NCBI RefSeq assembly: GCF_947499295.1
Contig: NZ_CANMNP010000016.1
Span: 124,001-188,000, forward strand
DNA: 64,000 nucleotides
Direction of reading: 5' to 3'
Origin: an uncultured Roseibium sp.
GTDB taxonomy: Bacteria; Pseudomonadota; Alphaproteobacteria; Rhizobiales; Stappiaceae
The notes beneath the pieces were generated by a model. It had not been told where the DNA came from. It searched no databases and saw only the letters and a program-made list of their open reading frames with translations. Below are positions 26,658 through 36,293 of the stretch, one piece after another. The position numbers were made by a program, and so were the translations under genes. Numbering within the stretch: position 1 is the first letter of the stretch; each line of letters starts with the position of its first letter.

Positions 26658-27356
26658 ATGGCTTTTGAGGCAATCCTGTTTGATTGCGACGGTGTTCTGG
26701 TCGATTCGGAGACGATTTATGTTCAGGTGGAACGCGAGCATCTCGCACGGATTGGTCTTCAATACGATCTGGATGAGTACATGGACCGATTTCAGGGCCT
26801 TGGAAGTGAGGACTTCTGGGCGGCGCTTGACCGGGATCATCGTGAACTTGGCAAAGGTTCATTGCCTGAAAATTTCTTCGAAGAGCTCGATGTTGCAACG
26901 ATGCGGCGGATGGAAACGGAGCTGTTGGAAATCTCGGGTATCAAACAGCTTTTGAACGGACACGAGGGCCTTCGGGCAGTCGCTTCCTCATCAAGATTAC
27001 AGCGGTTGATCCAAAAGCTTCGGCACACAGGGCTTTTTTCCTATTTCGATCCGCATATCTATTCGGGCGAACAGGTGAAAAACGGGAAACCGGCCCCCGA
27101 CCTGTTTTTGTTCGCGGCGCAAAAACTCGGTGTTTCACCCGCAAGAACGTTGGTGATTGAAGACAGTTCAAACGGTGTGAAAGCCGGGCTTGCAGCGGGA
27201 ATGACCGTCTGGGGATTTGTTGGCGGTGGTCATAGTCATGATACGCATGCTGCTCAGCTTGAAGAAGCCGGTGCGCATCAGGTGGTCGATACTCACCAGA
27301 ACCTGGCGGCATTGTTGAAAAACGGCGGTCCGGTGGGCCGCCGATCCAATCCCTAA
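26658..27356 (+). CDS. HAD-superfamily phosphatase (beta-phosphoglucomutase-like)
   Basis: The 232-residue protein has HAD motif I DCDGVLVDSE at residue 9, a helical cap, motif II as SSSRL, the KNGKPAPDLFLFAA lysine motif III and motif IV VIEDSSNGVKAG. This is the HAD-IA group that acts on sugar phosphates (phosphoglycolate, 2-deoxyglucose-6-phosphate, beta-phosphoglucomutase). It starts 24 bp after the UgpE-like gene with GGAAGAGAG upstream, so the two are probably co-transcribed, hinting at a sugar-phosphate or glycerol-phosphate substrate. Confidence 0.85.
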   Translation: MAFEAILFDCDGVLVDSETIYVQVEREHLARIGLQYDLDEYMDRFQGLGSEDFWAALDRDHRELGKGSLPENFFEELDVATMRRMETELLEISGIKQLLNGHEGLRAVASSSRLQRLIQKLRHTGLFSYFDPHIYSGEQVKNGKPAPDLFLFAAQKLGVSPARTLVIEDSSNGVKAGLAAGMTVWGFVGGGHSHDTHAAQLEEAGAHQVVDTHQNLAALLKNGGPVGRRSNP

Positions 27357-27369
27357 TTTGTCAGTTCAG

Positions 27370-28590
27370 TCAACGGCCAAGGTCATGCTCCGGATTTGCG
27401 CTGATCTTGTGAATCGCGAGATCAGCGCCGAGGTGCTCTTCCTCTTGCGACAACCTCAGGCCCATGGTGCTTTTCAATATGCCGTAGACCACAAACCCGG
27501 CAGCTAGTGCATAGGTCGCCCCGACCACGGTGCCGATGATCTGAGACATCAAGGAAACGCCACCAAGGCCTCCCAGCGATTCGAGACCGAAGATCCCGGC
27601 AGCAATACCGCCCCATGCACCGCAGATACCATGAAGTGGCCAGACGCCCAGAACGTCATCGACTTTCAATTTGTTCTGGCACATCTCAAATCCGACGACA
27701 AAGATAGCGCCGGCACCTGCTCCAACGATCAGGCTGCCGATCGGATGCATGATGTCGGACCCAGCACAAACGGCGACCAGACCGGCCAGTGCGCCGTTGT
27801 GAACGAAACCCGGATCGTTTTTACCCACGACCAGAGCAGCCAGAATGCCACCAACCATTGCCATCAGCGAGTTGATTGCAACGAGGCCTGACGCTGCTCC
27901 CAGGGAACCAGCGGTCATAACGTTAAAACCGAACCAGCCGACACAAAGCATCCAGGATCCCATGGCAAGCCAGGGCAAGGAAGATGGTGGGATGCCGATC
28001 GGACGTCCTTTGGAATCGTAACGGCCCATGCGTGCACCAAGCAGGAGCACGGCTCCAAGTGCAATCCAGCCGCCAACCCCATGAACGACGACAGAACCGG
28101 CAAAGTCGTGGAATTGTGCTCCGAATGTTGCTTCTAACCAGGCTTGAAAACCGAAGTTTCCATTCCACACTATTCCCTCATAGAGCGGATAGACGATACC
28201 GACCAAGGCTACTGTCGCGATGCATTGCGGCCAGAATTTCATTCGCTCCGCAATCCCGCCGGAGATAATCGCAGGGATGGCTGCCGCGAAGGTGGTTAGG
28301 AAGAAGAATTTCACCAGTGTCAGGCCTTGGAGTTCAAATCCTCCACCACCACCGGACAGTGTTGCGGCGTCGACGAGGAATGTCGTGCCATAGGCGAATG
28401 CGTAACCAACAAAGAAGTAAGTGACGGTCGATAGCGCGAAATCGACCAGGATCTTCACCAGTGCATTGACTTGATTTTTATGCCGAACGGTTCCGACCTC
28501 AAGAAAAGCGAACCCGCCATGCATCGCGAAGACGAGGATTGCTCCGACCAGCACAAAAAAGACGTCTCCGCCCACTCCAGTTGAATTCAT
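27370..28590 (-). CDS. amt: Ammonium transporter (Amt family), copy 1
   Basis: 406-residue channel with about eleven membrane helices; pore motifs DFAGSVVVHGVGGWIALG and the twin-histidine context HNGALAGLVAVCAG and WPLHGICGAWGG are present. I chose the ATG at 28590 because GGGGGTC precedes it; the frame continues only to a TTG at 28611. There is no signal peptide, unlike AmtB at 30105. A sigma-54-like promoter lies 58-76 bp upstream. No glnK is adjacent; its divergent neighbour is the chemoreceptor-like gene at 28877. Confidence 0.92.
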   Translation of the reverse strand: MNSTGVGGDVFFVLVGAILVFAMHGGFAFLEVGTVRHKNQVNALVKILVDFALSTVTYFFVGYAFAYGTTFLVDAATLSGGGGGFELQGLTLVKFFFLTTFAAAIPAIISGGIAERMKFWPQCIATVALVGIVYPLYEGIVWNGNFGFQAWLEATFGAQFHDFAGSVVVHGVGGWIALGAVLLLGARMGRYDSKGRPIGIPPSSLPWLAMGSWMLCVGWFGFNVMTAGSLGAASGLVAINSLMAMVGGILAALVVGKNDPGFVHNGALAGLVAVCAGSDIMHPIGSLIVGAGAGAIFVVGFEMCQNKLKVDDVLGVWPLHGICGAWGGIAAGIFGLESLGGLGGVSLMSQIIGTVVGATYALAAGFVVYGILKSTMGLRLSQEEEHLGADLAIHKISANPEHDLGR

Positions 28591-28647
28591 GATTGACCCC
28601 CAGTTAGGCAAATTGCCAATTCGTTATGCGTTTTGGGGAGACTTGCA

Positions 28648-28666
28648 TTCAAGTTGCATGCCAAAC
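28648..28666 (-). promoter_or_regulatory. Sigma-54-like promoter of amt copy 1
   Basis: Minus strand reads TTTGGCATGCAACTTGAAT: TGGCAT-N5-TTGAA, close to the RpoN consensus TGGCAC-N5-TTGCW with exact spacing. It points to amt and lies about 58 bp before its ATG. NtrC control under nitrogen limitation is inferred. Confidence 0.6.
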
Positions 28667-28876
28667 GGGCAGAAGGTGAAAGATAAGGCAGAAAGCTGCC
28701 AATCTATTGGTCGGTCAACGCTACGGGTTTGCGTGAATAGCCGTATCGGTGAGACTAAAAAAGCGGCATCAGCTTAATTTATAGTCAGTTCGAAGTCTGT
28801 TTGCGGACGGCCATTTCTTCAGTGTTAACTATGTTGAGCGACGCTAGCAGGGTACTCACATTGAGAATTGGTTGAA

Positions 28877-29992
28877 ATGTTCAAACGAGCTGTCATTACC
28901 GCACTTATTGTCGGATCAATCCTGACCGGCATCAATCAGATCGATGCCTTTCTGGGCCATGCGGAATTTGTCATTTGGCAGGCGCTGCTTTCGACAGCCG
29001 TGCCGTTCACTGTTTCGATCGTCAGCGCAAAGATGACATTGAGACAGGGGCCAACGGTTCTGCAGCCTCTGGACCAAACAGAGGAGAACACACGCCCGGA
29101 GGCTCTAGAGATTGGGGAAACTGACCCCAGCCAGGTCGTAGATAGTGACCGCGACGCATGCGATCAGATTGAAAAACTGGCGAAAGCCGGCGCTGATGTT
29201 TCACAGATTGGCCAGAATGCGAAGGCGGTGAATGCCGCGAGCAAGGAACGGGCGGAATTCCTCGCCGATCTGATTTCAACCGCAGAGCAAATTCAGGAAG
29301 ATCTTCAATCCGTCGGCCTGCAAGCCAAGGACTGCACGGACGATTTGGTGAATGCTGGCGGCCGCATGACCAAGGCGCGTGAAAGTATTCGGGGTGTTGT
29401 CGAAACCTGCCTTTCAGCGGCAGACCTGATAGGTGAATTGAGTGCAGCCACGGAGGAGCTCGCTGGCCGGTTTGGCGATGTCGAGGCTCTGGCACAGGAA
29501 ATTTCCTCAATTTCGGCTCAGACCAACCTGCTTGCCTTGAATGCAACCATCGAAGCTGCACGTGCGGGAGATGCCGGCAAGGGCTTTTCGGTCGTGGCAG
29601 GAGAAGTGAAGGTGCTGGCCGGGTCGACCGAAAATGCTGTTGATTCCATTTCCGGTATTCTTTCGGAAATGAACCGATCGATTGCGAGGTCACGTGATCT
29701 GATCGAGACAACAACCGACAAGCTCAAGCTTTCCGAATCCCAGAGCGCGGATGGTCTTGAACAGGTTTCATCCGTTGAGGAATACCTGAACGAGCTGACG
29801 GCTCGCAATGAGACGACTTTCCGGCAAATGACGGAACGCACCACGGCCTTGGACGAAGTGTCTTCCAACTTGCAAAAAGTTCGTCAGGACACCGAAAGTG
29901 CGATTACCGGATCTGCCCGGAACATCGAACTGGCCAAGCAAGCCTCCGAAGCGGTGCAGCTGGTCGCAAGCAGTCTGAAAGTGGCCAGCTGA
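28877..29992 (+). CDS. Chemoreceptor signalling-domain protein with NrtS-like membrane N-terminus
   Basis: About residues 1-57 form two membrane helices ([22 protein letters not shown], shown here only in outline, then [19 protein letters not shown]). Their pattern recalls NrtS, a small nitrate/nitrite transport protein; this likeness is from memory. From about residue 100 the protein is a coiled coil whose tip [20 protein letters not shown] and [15 protein letters not shown] is the conserved CheA/CheW-binding hairpin of methyl-accepting chemotaxis proteins. There is no periplasmic sensor domain and no HAMP. ATG 28877 chosen; a TTG lies 9 bp upstream. It lies between the two amt loci, suggesting nitrogen sensing. 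Confidence 0.7.
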   Translation: MFKRAVITALIVGSILTGINQIDAFLGHAEFVIWQALLSTAVPFTVSIVSAKMTLRQGPTVLQPLDQTEENTRPEALEIGETDPSQVVDSDRDACDQIEKLAKAGADVSQIGQNAKAVNAASKERAEFLADLISTAEQIQEDLQSVGLQAKDCTDDLVNAGGRMTKARESIRGVVETCLSAADLIGELSAATEELAGRFGDVEALAQEISSISAQTNLLALNATIEAARAGDAGKGFSVVAGEVKVLAGSTENAVDSISGILSEMNRSIARSRDLIETTTDKLKLSESQSADGLEQVSSVEEYLNELTARNETTFRQMTERTTALDEVSSNLQKVRQDTESAITGSARNIELAKQASEAVQLVASSLKVAS

Positions 29993-30010
29993 AATGTTGA
30001 CCTGTCAGGT

Positions 30011-30044
30011 AGGCAAAAAAAGAGCCCGGGGTTGCCCCCGGGCT
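30011..30044 (-). terminator. Terminator of glnK-amtB (also usable from the plus strand)
   Basis: Stem AGCCCGGGG (30023-30031) / CCCCGGGCT (30036-30044). On the minus strand it is followed by CTTTTTTT, a strong U-run for amtB. On the plus strand it closes the receptor gene with a weak TTTCC tail. Confidence 0.88.
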
Positions 30045-30104
30045 TTCCAAGTTTGCGGTCTGAGCCAATAGACCGCCTGGGAGATTTTGTGTCAGCGCAT
30101 CTTG

Positions 30105-31439
30105 TTAGAGGCGCTGAGAACCGGTGCCGAATTCCGGATAGGCCTCCACACCAACCTCGACCTTGTCGAGACCAAGTGCTTCTTCCTCTTCGGAAACCCG
30201 GATGCCCATGGCAGCTTTCAGGATGAACCAGAAGACAGCCGAGGCAATCAGGGTGAACGCGCCGTAGGCAACAATGCCGACGATCTGCGTGCCCCAGGAA
30301 GCATCGCCGTTGGAAAGCGGAACAATCAGCGTGCCCCAGATACCTGCAATCAGGTGAACAGGGATAGCGCCAACGACGTCATCGATTTTCAGCTTGTCGA
30401 GAAGCGGAACTGTGAAGACAACGATCGCACCACCGACACCACCGATGAAGACGGCCTGCCAGACACTCGGTGCCAGCGGCTCAGCGGTGATGGATACCAG
30501 ACCGGCAAGAGCGCCGTTCAGGGCCATTGTGACGTCGACTTTCTTGTAAAGAACCTGGGTCAGGATCACCGCGACGACAACGCCGGCAGCTGCAGCCATA
30601 TTGGTGTTGGCGAAGATGCGGGAGATGTCGGACACATCACCGATGGAACCCATTGCAAGCTGGGAAGCACCGTTGAAGCCGAACCAGCCGAGCCACAGGA
30701 TGAAAGTACCCAGTGTTGCCAGCGGCATGGAAGAACCGGGAAGCGGGTGAACGCTTCCGTCTGCACCATACTTGCCCTTACGTGCACCAAGGATGATTGC
30801 GCCGGCAAGAGCAGCCCAGCCACCGACGGAGTGTACCAGCGTGGAACCAGCGAAGTCGGAGAAGCCCATTTCGGACAGCCAACCTGCGCCCCACTGCCAG
30901 GAGCCTGCGATCGGGTAGATGAAGCCAGTCAGAACAACAGTGAAAAGCAGGAACGGCCAAAGCTTGATGCGCTCTGCAAGCGTACCGGAAACGATCGATG
31001 CCGTAGTCGCACAGAACACCATCTGGAAGAACCAGTCGGATGCTGTGGAATAGCCGGTGTCGAGCGCGTCTCCGCCAACAGCGTCAAAGGAATAGGGGCC
31101 GAATGAACCCATGAAGCCACCGTCAACACCGGTGTACATAAGGTTGTAGCCTGTGATCCAGAACATGATGCCCGCGATGGAATAAAGCGAGATGTTCTTC
31201 AGGCACTGCATGGAGACGTTCTTGGAACGAACGAGCCCAGCTTCAAGCATGGCGAAGCCGGCTGCCATCCACATGACCAGGAAGCCACCGATCAGGAACA
31301 GCAGAGTGTTAAAGATGTAGGCGACTTCTGGCGATACGGCCGGAGCTGCCGCAGCGTCGGTATCCTGGGCGAGTGCCGGAAGAGCCATAAGGCTCAACAC
31401 GGTCAGCGTCGTCGCGCCCTTAGCGACAAGATTTTTCAT
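30105..31439 (-). CDS. amtB: Ammonium transporter AmtB
   Basis: 444-residue trimeric ammonium channel with an N-terminal signal peptide (hydrophobic residues 8-24, ALAQ cleavage) and eleven helices. Signature DFAGSTLVHSVGGWAALAGA and the twin-histidine segments MALNGALAGLVSITA and VHLIAGIWG are visible; the first twin position reads MALNGALAG, without the histidine seen in copy 1 (HNGALAG). GlnK is encoded 20 bp upstream, the usual regulatory partner that plugs the pore when nitrogen is plentiful. Confidence 0.93.
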   Translation of the reverse strand: MKNLVAKGATTLTVLSLMALPALAQDTDAAAAPAVSPEVAYIFNTLLFLIGGFLVMWMAAGFAMLEAGLVRSKNVSMQCLKNISLYSIAGIMFWITGYNLMYTGVDGGFMGSFGPYSFDAVGGDALDTGYSTASDWFFQMVFCATTASIVSGTLAERIKLWPFLLFTVVLTGFIYPIAGSWQWGAGWLSEMGFSDFAGSTLVHSVGGWAALAGAIILGARKGKYGADGSVHPLPGSSMPLATLGTFILWLGWFGFNGASQLAMGSIGDVSDISRIFANTNMAAAAGVVVAVILTQVLYKKVDVTMALNGALAGLVSITAEPLAPSVWQAVFIGGVGGAIVVFTVPLLDKLKIDDVVGAIPVHLIAGIWGTLIVPLSNGDASWGTQIVGIVAYGAFTLIASAVFWFILKAAMGIRVSEEEEALGLDKVEVGVEAYPEFGTGSQRL

Positions 31440-31459
31440 GTTACGTTTCCTTACCTAAA

Positions 31460-32226
<767 letters not shown>

Positions 32227-32778
32227 TCAGGCCGAAAAGCCGCCATCGGCGAGATAGGCTTCTTCTTCCTGGGTGCTTTTTCGACCAAGAACCTTGTTTC
32301 GATGCGGAAACCGCCCGAACCTGCGTATGACATCCATATGTATCAGCGCATAGTGGTAAAGTTCTTTGTCGCCCAGCCTGCGACACAGATCGACTGATTT
32401 TTCCTGATGTCTCATATCTTCCGAGTGCTCAAAGGGAAGATAGAAAAAGCCTCTGGCCTCTATCGGAAACGCGCGATCGAAGCCGTGAGCAATGGCGTAT
32501 TCGGCAATTGAGACGGCCTTTTCATCCGCTTCGAAGGCTTTGGGAGAGCCTCTGTAAACATTTCTGGACATCTGATCGAGCAGGAGAAGTAAAGCCAGAG
32601 TGCCGTCTGCGGTTTCTGCCCAATGATCAAGTTTGCCTTCCTTGGCGGCCTCAATGGCGGGTAGAAACCGGTCGTTACAGGACTTGTCAAACTTTTCGTC
32701 TATCGCGAACCATTTCGAAGGTCCGGCCCGCCACCAGAAATCGAGAATATCCAGTGCGGAAATTGCGCGGCTTGTCAT
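32227..32778 (-). CDS. DUF924 family protein
   Basis: 183-residue cytosolic helical protein. The family is recognised from LDFWWRAGPSKWFAIDEKFD, the LLLLDQMSRNVYRGSPKAFEAD block, and FFYLPFEHSEDMRHQEKS with RFGRFPHRNKVLGR near the end. DUF924 resembles TPR-like folds; no enzymatic role is established. ATG 32778 is chosen for AGGACACACG upstream; an ATG-free extension reaches further right. It is a single gene. Confidence 0.85.
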   Translation of the reverse strand: MTSRAISALDILDFWWRAGPSKWFAIDEKFDKSCNDRFLPAIEAAKEGKLDHWAETADGTLALLLLLDQMSRNVYRGSPKAFEADEKAVSIAEYAIAHGFDRAFPIEARGFFYLPFEHSEDMRHQEKSVDLCRRLGDKELYHYALIHMDVIRRFGRFPHRNKVLGRKSTQEEEAYLADGGFSA

Positions 32779-32928
32779 CGTGTGTCCTGTTCTGAACGTG
32801 TTTGAATTCATTGTTCCGGCAGCATCTAATCTTCTGCGAACACTGTCAATTTCGCACTGACGTGACTATCTTATCGAGCTGTTGCCAAGTGCTGGTTCGA
32901 ATTCGAAGACAAGGGATAGGATCAATCT

Positions 32929-33156
32929 GTGACGGAAACGCTGCTTGACCTCAAAGGATTGAAATGCCCGTTGCCGGTGCTGAAAACCAGAAAGGCGCTG
33001 ATGCGTCTGAATTCCGGCGATCAGCTTACAGTGTTGACGACCGATCCAATGGCGGAAATCGACATACCGCATTTTTGCCGGGAAAACGGTCACGAGTTAC
33101 TGGCGGCAGAGAAGCTTGAGGAAGGCCACAGGTTTCAGCTTGCAAAAGGTGGCTGA
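32929..33156 (+). CDS. TusA-family sulfurtransferase-like protein
   Basis: 75 residues, GTG start. The conserved CPxP of the family is seen in LDLKGLKCPLPVLKTRKAL, with the active-site cysteine near residue 13, and the family's second half continues with TTDPMAEIDIPHFC. TusA-like proteins pass persulfide sulfur to tRNA modification or other sulfur pathways. The exact partner is unknown since no tus or dsr genes are nearby. Confidence 0.85.
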   Translation: MTETLLDLKGLKCPLPVLKTRKALMRLNSGDQLTVLTTDPMAEIDIPHFCRENGHELLAAEKLEEGHRFQLAKGG

Positions 33157-33385
33157 TATTGGAGGCGCGAGGCTTGGCGCCTGGATGACTAGAAAGACCG
33201 GGAATTCAAGCTAGCGGCTGGCCTTCCTGCTTCATCGTCCAGACCGTACACCCCTAGCAACATCAGCGCGGCGACCAGATCGTCACCGCCGATTGGCCAA
33301 TTCCTGCATCAAGTCACTTATTCCTATGACTCAGCGATAGGCTGCGACCCCAGACCTTCCTGAAATCGAACGCGCCAATTGAGGA
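33157..33385. other. Intergenic gap between tusA-like and pterin dehydratase genes
   Basis: About 230 bp. The minus strand has a 37-codon open stretch (translating ...GGDDLVAALMLLGVYGLDDE...) with stops on both sides and no start, possibly a gene remnant. Nothing else is seen. Confidence 0.4.
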
Positions 33386-33715
33386 CTAGCTGTCGCCAGC
33401 GATCTTGTCGATGGCACCAGCCAATTTCAGATCGAGAACACTCAGGCCACCAACATCATGCGTTGCCAGCGTTATCTCGACAGTGCGATAGACATTGGAC
33501 CATTCCGGATGATGATTCATCTTTTCAGCAATCAGCGCCACCTGCGTCATGAACCCGAAGGCTTCGGTGAAGTCCCGGAACCTGAATGTCTTGGTGATTG
33601 CCTCGCGGCCATCACAGAGGTGCCAGTCCGGCAGGTCTTGCAAACCGGCCGCCCGGTCCTCCGGCTTCAATCGCTCCACCATTTGCCTCTCCTGATCAGC
33701 CAACACTCTTTCCAT
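33386..33715 (-). CDS. phhB: Pterin-4a-carbinolamine dehydratase
   Basis: Dehydrates 4a-hydroxytetrahydrobiopterin-type intermediates to recycle pterin cofactor of aromatic hydroxylases. The 109-residue protein carries the active-site signature [14 protein letters not shown] with the paired histidines and the later [11 protein letters not shown] histidine. No phenylalanine hydroxylase gene lies in the window. Assigned from the motif alone; the symbol is by family. Confidence 0.88.
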   Translation of the reverse strand: MERVLADQERQMVERLKPEDRAAGLQDLPDWHLCDGREAITKTFRFRDFTEAFGFMTQVALIAEKMNHHPEWSNVYRTVEITLATHDVGGLSVLDLKLAGAIDKIAGDS

Positions 33716-33839
33716 ATTCTACCCAAAGGAAGAAGCGAAGGCGAACTCAAACAGAACCGGCAAGCACGGCGGTCCTGAAGCGCCCGTTTGCAATTTGGCA
33801 CACAAGTCCGCACGGTGGACAGATAGATATGGGAGCTGT

Positions 33840-34304
33840 GTGTTGGTCCAAAGTGTCCTTTTTGTTTGTCTAGGGAATATCTGCCGCTCGCCCCTTGCTG
33901 AGGGCGTGTTTCGAAGTCTTGTTTTCGAAGCCGGGCGAAGCGGCGAATTTGAAATTGATTCCGCCGGAACAGGAGCCTGGCACATTGGCGATCCCCCGGA
34001 CCCGCGATCAATCGAGATCGCCGCAAAATACGGCGTCGACATTACTGGTCAAAAAGCCCGGCAGGTTTCAGATGACGACTTCGATCGATTTGACACGATT
34101 GTCGCCATGGATCGCAGCAACCTGACCAACCTAAACAGCCGGAGCAATGGTGGGACGGCGCATATCAGGTTACTGCTCGACGATCCGGTGCAGGAGGTTC
34201 CGGACCCATATTGCGGCGGGCCAGACAGTTTTGAAAATGTTTATCAAATGATCAGGGCGGGTGGACAACGGCTTTTGAGCACATTGACGGATCAGTACTC
34301 CTAA
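33840..34304 (+). CDS. Low-molecular-weight protein tyrosine phosphatase
   Basis: 154-residue cytosolic phosphatase. The P-loop CLGNICRSP (C-x5-R-S) lies near the N-terminus and the general-acid loop VPDPYCGG near residue 122. GTG 33840 fits a GGGAG five bases upstream; a frame continuation to 33795 would add an unconserved leader. Targets are unknown; in other bacteria such enzymes act on polysaccharide kinases or arginine-phosphate. Isolated gene. Confidence 0.9.
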   Translation: MLVQSVLFVCLGNICRSPLAEGVFRSLVFEAGRSGEFEIDSAGTGAWHIGDPPDPRSIEIAAKYGVDITGQKARQVSDDDFDRFDTIVAMDRSNLTNLNSRSNGGTAHIRLLLDDPVQEVPDPYCGGPDSFENVYQMIRAGGQRLLSTLTDQYS

Positions 34305-34400
34305 TCGCAGGGGATTCAATTTCGCGGTTTCAGGGTTCATAAATCCGTCTCAGAAATTGCGCTATGGGTGATCGTCGAGATTGCGCTCCATGGTTGATTC

Positions 34401-34658
34401 ATGAAATTCCTATGGTGGTCACTGGCCGCGATTTGCATTCTGATTGGTCTGGCAACCGTTTGGCTGCCGATACCGACCGGTGTTCCGCTGCTTGCACTGG
34501 GAATGATCGTGATTGTCGGTACTAGTCGGAGCGCTGCCCGCATGTTGCGCAATCGAAGGCGGAAAACTCCCCAGATAAACGAAGCAATAAGTTGGGTTGA
34601 GGACCGCTCACCTCTGCGCTTTGCCCGCATATTAAAGCGCACCAGGCCACGCAAGTAA
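34401..34658 (+). CDS. Small membrane protein (PGPGW/YbaN-like pattern)
   Basis: 85 residues. Residues about 5-40 form two close hydrophobic segments joined by a proline-glycine turn (WLPIPTGVPLLALGM), followed by a strongly basic tail (MLRNRRRK, then RILKRTRPRK). The turn recalls PGPGW-type transmembrane proteins. Function is unknown; the basic tail is predicted on the cytoplasmic side. Confidence 0.6.
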   Translation: MKFLWWSLAAICILIGLATVWLPIPTGVPLLALGMIVIVGTSRSAARMLRNRRRKTPQINEAISWVEDRSPLRFARILKRTRPRK

Positions 34659-34685
34659 CGCACCTGATTTTTGCCGAAAAAGCGC

Positions 34686-35543
34686 TTACCGGTCGGAGAA
34701 AATTCGCACCGCGCCCCGAAAGGACCGACGCAGTCGTACCAGCAGTCGCTGAAAAAGGCGCTGGAGCTTGCGGCCCTTTACAGTGAACCACTCGTCTAGA
34801 CCCCTGTCTGTGAGTAGGGGTGGCTCCTTAATGTAGAGCAAGTGGTAGACAATCAGGATCAGCAAGAACGTCAAGCCCCAGGAAATCAGGGTGTCAGAGA
34901 AAAAGTGACCCCCAAAAGCAACGCGGTTCGTCGACAGGATCAGGCAAAGCGGCAGGACAAATGCGAGGACCGCCTTGCGCCAGCTCGCAGGAACCAGAAA
35001 GACGACCGAGACCAGCCATATGCTCGCTGAAGCTTCTCCAGAGACAAAAGAACAATTTTTGTCGCAGTATTCCGTCATTTTCCAGACAGGCTGAAAGGGC
35101 AGATCACCGCCGAACTCTTCGACCGAGCGCGGGCGGGGCCGTCCCCAATTGTCCTTCAGGATTGTGTTGACCAGGATTCCCGGTCCGAGGATCAACGTCG
35201 TCAAAAGGAAAACCGGCTTGCGCAGGGGCAGGATAGGCGGACGTCCAGGTGCCATCAATTTGACCACGAGAATGAGCACGCAGACAACGGCAATGACTTT
35301 TACCAGAAAAGGTCCAAGATGCCTGACGTCTCTCAGGAAGGGCTCGTTCTGAGCCGCAAAACCTGCTTCGCCAAAATAGAAGAAATTGCTGACTTTTAGA
35401 TCAATGTTTGGAAAGGCCAAAAAAAACAAAGAAACAGCGCCGACATAAACGCTCGCCACAGCTATCGGGTGGGTAACGCACCAGTCACCGGCTTTGCGCA
35501 GTCCAGACTTCTGACTATGGTTGGCGGGGTTGTGTCGTTCCAT
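34686..35543 (-). CDS. PAP2-family membrane phosphatase
   Basis: 285 residues, about six helices. PAP2 motif 1 is KDNWGRPRP, motif 2 reads CSFVSGEASAS, motif 3 NRVAFGGHFFSD. The general-acid histidine of motif 2 (usual PSGH) is a glutamate here, a form I associate with a subset of alphaproteobacterial PAP2 proteins. Likely substrates are lipid A or isoprenoid/phospholipid phosphates at the periplasmic face; not decided. Divergent from the isomerase gene. Confidence 0.85.
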   Translation of the reverse strand: MERHNPANHSQKSGLRKAGDWCVTHPIAVASVYVGAVSLFFLAFPNIDLKVSNFFYFGEAGFAAQNEPFLRDVRHLGPFLVKVIAVVCVLILVVKLMAPGRPPILPLRKPVFLLTTLILGPGILVNTILKDNWGRPRPRSVEEFGGDLPFQPVWKMTEYCDKNCSFVSGEASASIWLVSVVFLVPASWRKAVLAFVLPLCLILSTNRVAFGGHFFSDTLISWGLTFLLILIVYHLLYIKEPPLLTDRGLDEWFTVKGRKLQRLFQRLLVRLRRSFRGAVRIFSDR

Positions 35544-35627
35544 GGCTGCTCTTTAGCGCATCCTGCAAGCCTGTCCAATCCCTCCTTTCCGGCAGGGTTG
35601 GCGAAGGTGTTTTTGGAGTTGAATATT

Positions 35628-36293
35628 TTGCAAAGTGACGATCCGGCAGATCATCCATCAGGTTCGAATATCGTCTCATTGAGGCAGGATCGCGAACCGG
35701 TGGTCGAATTTTGGTACGAATTCGCCTCGACCTATAGCTATCTCACAGCCATGCGTATTGAAGCGCTCGCCGTTGATTTTGGTGTCAGAGTTGCCTGGAG
35801 GCCTTTTTTGCTTGGGCCCATTTTCAAAAAACAAGGCTGGAATACCTCCCCCTTCAACCTTCAGCCGGCAAAGGGTCGTTACATGTGGTGTGACATGGAG
35901 CGCCAATGTGAGCGATACGGTCTGCCATTCCAGATGCCCAGCCCCTTCCCGCAAAACGGGCTTTTGGCGGCAAGAATCGCATTTGCCGGCCGTGATCAGC
36001 CGTGGATCGGCGCATTTAGCCGGGCTGTCTATGTTGCAGAATTCGGCCAGGGCCTGGAGATTGAGGACGAAGCCCTGATGGCCGATCTTCTCATTGAGGT
36101 TGGCGCACCGGCCAAGCAGGCGCTGGCCGATGCGGTTTCGCCGGAAACGAAAATCGGGCTGCGTGCTGCTGTGACCGAGGCGGAAAAGCTCGGAATATTC
36201 GGTGCTCCTAGTCTGGTCGTTCCGAACGGCGGCCTGTTTTGGGGCAATGACCGCCTTGAACAGGCGTTGGAGACCGTCAGGGAGCGAGATTGA
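35628..36293 (+). CDS. 2-hydroxychromene-2-carboxylate isomerase-like protein (DsbA/kappa-GST fold)
   Basis: The domain begins VEFWYEFASTYSYLTAMRIE with the family serine in place of the DsbA CxxC, continues VAWRPFLLGPIFKKQGWN and ends LGIFGAPSLVVPNG (cis-proline loop). Members use glutathione to isomerise aromatic catabolic intermediates, but many are of unknown substrate. The frame is open to 35469, overlapping the PAP2 gene; I chose TTG 35628 because GGAG lies 9 bases upstream and no overlap remains (221 aa). A start at GTG 35607 is possible. Its 3' end overlaps the kinase gene at 36277 by 17 bp. Confidence 0.75.
   Translation: MQSDDPADHPSGSNIVSLRQDREPVVEFWYEFASTYSYLTAMRIEALAVDFGVRVAWRPFLLGPIFKKQGWNTSPFNLQPAKGRYMWCDMERQCERYGLPFQMPSPFPQNGLLAARIAFAGRDQPWIGAFSRAVYVAEFGQGLEIEDEALMADLLIEVGAPAKQALADAVSPETKIGLRAAVTEAEKLGIFGAPSLVVPNGGLFWGNDRLEQALETVRERD

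Noticed and set aside
29685..29700. GGTCACGTGATC in the receptor gene
   Set aside because: Lacks the TTTC arms of parS and is far from the cluster.
30087..31106. Long open frame (339 codons) opposite amtB
   Set aside because: It is antisense to a well-supported gene, and its composition follows the amtB codon bias; no domain is recognisable.
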